Shown: one piece after another, positions 61,912 to 64,000 of the stretch
How the letters are laid out: the number at the start of each line of letters is the position of its first letter
Numbering within the stretch: position 1 is the first letter of the stretch
Assembly (NCBI RefSeq): GCF_023856365.1
Contig: NC_064555.1
Span: forward strand, 13,667,754-13,731,753
Direction: 5' to 3'
DNA length: 64,000 bases
From: Brienomyrus brachyistius
Lineage: Eukaryota; Chordata; Actinopteri; Osteoglossiformes; Mormyridae
Made by a program: the position numbers and the translations under genes
Notes under the pieces: model-generated
What the model was told of the DNA's origin: nothing
The model's input: only the letters and a program-made list of their open reading frames with translations
The model's database searches: none

Positions 61912-63795
61912 TTATATTCCGTTGTCAAGTTCTTTTCATTTTGTCCCTGCAAAGACAGCAAACACGGTATATAAAAACACTTATTTAAAGGATAGTCAGT
62001 AGGACTTTTTCTAGAATTTAAATGAATCCACCTCTATTCCACCTAGCGGCAGCCACAGTTATCAGTCAAATTATGCCTTTGAAACTCTGCTTGGCAGACA
62101 GAGGTTGCAGACTATCCGCTCTCTAAGTCGATCATAATCCTTCTCATCCTTGCTCACAAAATCACAATCACAAAATATCACATCGCGATATCTTAAATTT
62201 ACCAGTATCCCAAAAAGCCCTAGCATGAATGGCTGCAAAAATGTGTGTTTTTTTTAAACAGCGTGAACATCTAGATCAGTGGCAAAAACTGCAGGCTAGA
62301 AACGAGCTAAATGCAACTTGTCCGACACTAAAATCCCCCCGGCTGGAAACAGACAACAACAAAACATTTGTGCAGGAGGAAGTGCAATGCTACCAAGCGG
62401 ACCAGTTGTTGTAGTCTTCGTCGGCACCACATGTAATTACATTTCTGGGGTGGTGTGTGTCAGGCTTCAGCATAAGCTGTGATGTAGGGTGCATGTCTAC
62501 ACCGTATCTAGGGCGATGATTCAATGCAGAAGTATATATCAGCCTTAAAGCATCAAGGTTTCCAGTTACAGAGTCTACTGGTGTAACCGGCTTCAGCTAC
62601 ATCCTACTGCACTTTGAATGCACTAGTCTCCTCAAGAGTATATCAGAAGTTCCCCTGAAGAAGTTTTAGGGATATACAGGGAACTTGATGGAAATTAAAA
62701 ATCCTGGCCTAAGTGTGACTGGACAGCAGGAGTTCAAGGAATGTCAGACGGCTTATTCTTCGAAAACACTCAGTCAAGCGTGCAACTAGGTTCCTGTCAA
62801 CTGCCCCTGAAGCTTTATGACAGCAAAAAAAACTCTTCTCTTTGCATCTGCAAACACAGTCCTCACCCTCTTCCTCTTCAGCGTGTTCTGCGTCACAGAT
62901 GAGAACAGAAGTTCTTATATGCATATCCTTGGTCTGATTGCTATATCGCTGCCCCAAACTACTGTCAGCTGTTATGCAACTTGCAGTTTTTTTCTGCCTT
63001 TCTCTCTTATCATTTGTGTTTTTCAAACGTTTGTGTTATCTCGCCAAATGTAGAGATCTTTAAGGGGCACAGAAGAGGTCTTGAGAGGTTTAATTATCTG
63101 AAAATGTTCAACTTTTGTTCAAAATTGGTACACCGCTTCCAAGAAACAAGCATAACATAAATAACCAAAATTCTGAATTGCTCGACTTGTTGTCCAACGC
63201 GCTTCTGGTTTCGAACTGGAAGGAGTTATGGAGAATTACAGGGCCGCAGAGTTTCCATGCTGCAAAGGCAGCACAGGAAACGCCTCCAGAATAAGGCGAT
63301 TCTTTGTGCAGTTTAGCTTCCTCACGGGGTTTATTTAGTTCCCTTACAAACAAATCGGGGAGTTTCTTCCATATCAATACTACTTTTGTTGTTCTTTGGC
63401 GAACTGAAAAAGATATGAATAACTCGTCTGGTTTTCCCATTAATAAAACGAGTCCTGGTGTGGCCTGAAAATGCCTTAAATGCTGCCATTTAAGTCCTGT
63501 GTTACCAGAAGTCAGTGTGTTTCAGTGGCTATAGTGCAGAACGGCCCTTTGACACTATGAAAGGGTAACGTGACACTAAAATAAGGATGTAGATTTGGGT
63601 GTGGATGGTAGGGACGTCCCATACAATACTGTGGGAGTACTGTGTGTGTTTTGCGGGTGGGGGGTTTAGGGTTGATTTGGTCTCTATTAATCTTGAAACC
63701 AAACCTATGGCCCTGCAGGAAACCAATAAATTCCCCTCGATATTCATTAATGCATTAACTTTGGTCATTTTCACTATTCCCTCCAAGGCTTCTGT
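61912..63795. other. Gene-free DNA
   Basis: About 1.9 kb with no protein motif, splice-consistent exon series or clear repeat family that I can recognise on either strand. Confidence 0.5.
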
Positions 63796-64000
63796 TCCAT
63801 CCATTTTCTGTAACCGCTTGTCCTATTCAGGGTTGCAGGGGATCCGGAGCCAATGGGCACAAAGCAGGGAACAACCCAGGATGGGGAACCAAAGCCATTA
63901 CATGGTACACTCACACCAGTCACATCAATGGGCAATTCGGTAATTCCACACACATGGAACGCAGGTCGCAAAGGTGGAGGTGACAATGCTAACCACCGCA
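63796..64000 (-). mobile_element. GGAT-tailed SINE, minus strand, cut by window end
   Basis: Minus-strand reading from the window end gives TGCGGTGGTTAGCATTGTCA near the head. The plus strand shows CCATCCATTTTCTGTAACCG, GGATCCGGAGCCAATGGGCA and GGGAACAACCCAGGATGGGG at the tail end. It is the same family as 61,069, with more divergence. The head runs off the window. Confidence 0.75.

Overview
This window looks like nuclear DNA of a ray-finned (teleost-grade) fish. The genes are interrupted by GT-AG introns, the proteins are clear vertebrate orthologues, and the non-coding DNA carries fish-type repeats: tRNA-derived SINEs with GGAT tails, Tc1-like transposons, short palindromic MITEs and long CA/TA/AAT microsatellites. 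I cannot name the species. There are four real protein-coding genes. Nothing resembles an operon, CRISPR array, phage or other prokaryotic system, and I found no previously undescribed multi-gene system. The unusual points are paralogue divergence, one substituted motif, and the repeat history.

Layout. 1-5528 is intron downstream (minus strand) of the first coding exon of a ONECUT homeobox gene. The exon itself is 5529-6579 and carries the poly-His region and the CUT domain. The homeobox exon is not in the window and must lie beyond coordinate 1. From about 6580 to 30,200 is a 23-kb gene-free stretch upstream of the ONECUT gene. It contains several blocks of mixed base composition and homeodomain/POU/RFX-like motifs that could be conserved regulatory DNA, separated by microsatellites and a few repeats. 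30,602-38,700 holds golph3l on the minus strand (four coding exons plus a probable 5' UTR exon). It faces ensa (plus strand, three coding exons, 39,974-45,440) head to head across about 1.35 kb. 51,623-54,470 holds an MCL1-type Bcl-2 family gene (plus strand, three exons) with a recognisable TATA/CArG/ETS promoter. 54,471-64,000 is repeat-rich intergenic DNA with a decayed Tc1 element, several SINEs, a MITE and a solo LTR nested inside a SINE.

The order golph3l-ensa-mcl1 is the teleost counterpart of the human 1q21 block MCL1-ENSA-GOLPH3L. Mammals have no ONECUT gene there, so together with its divergent CUT domain the ONECUT gene is best read as the fish onecut-like (onecutl) paralogue.

The genes are not a pathway. 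golph3l encodes a Golgi PI4P-binding adaptor, ensa a Greatwall-activated inhibitor of PP2A-B55 at mitosis, mcl1 an anti-apoptotic mitochondrial protein, and onecutl a developmental transcription factor. The first three are broadly expressed genes packed together. The large desert is on the side of the developmental regulator, as is usual for such genes.
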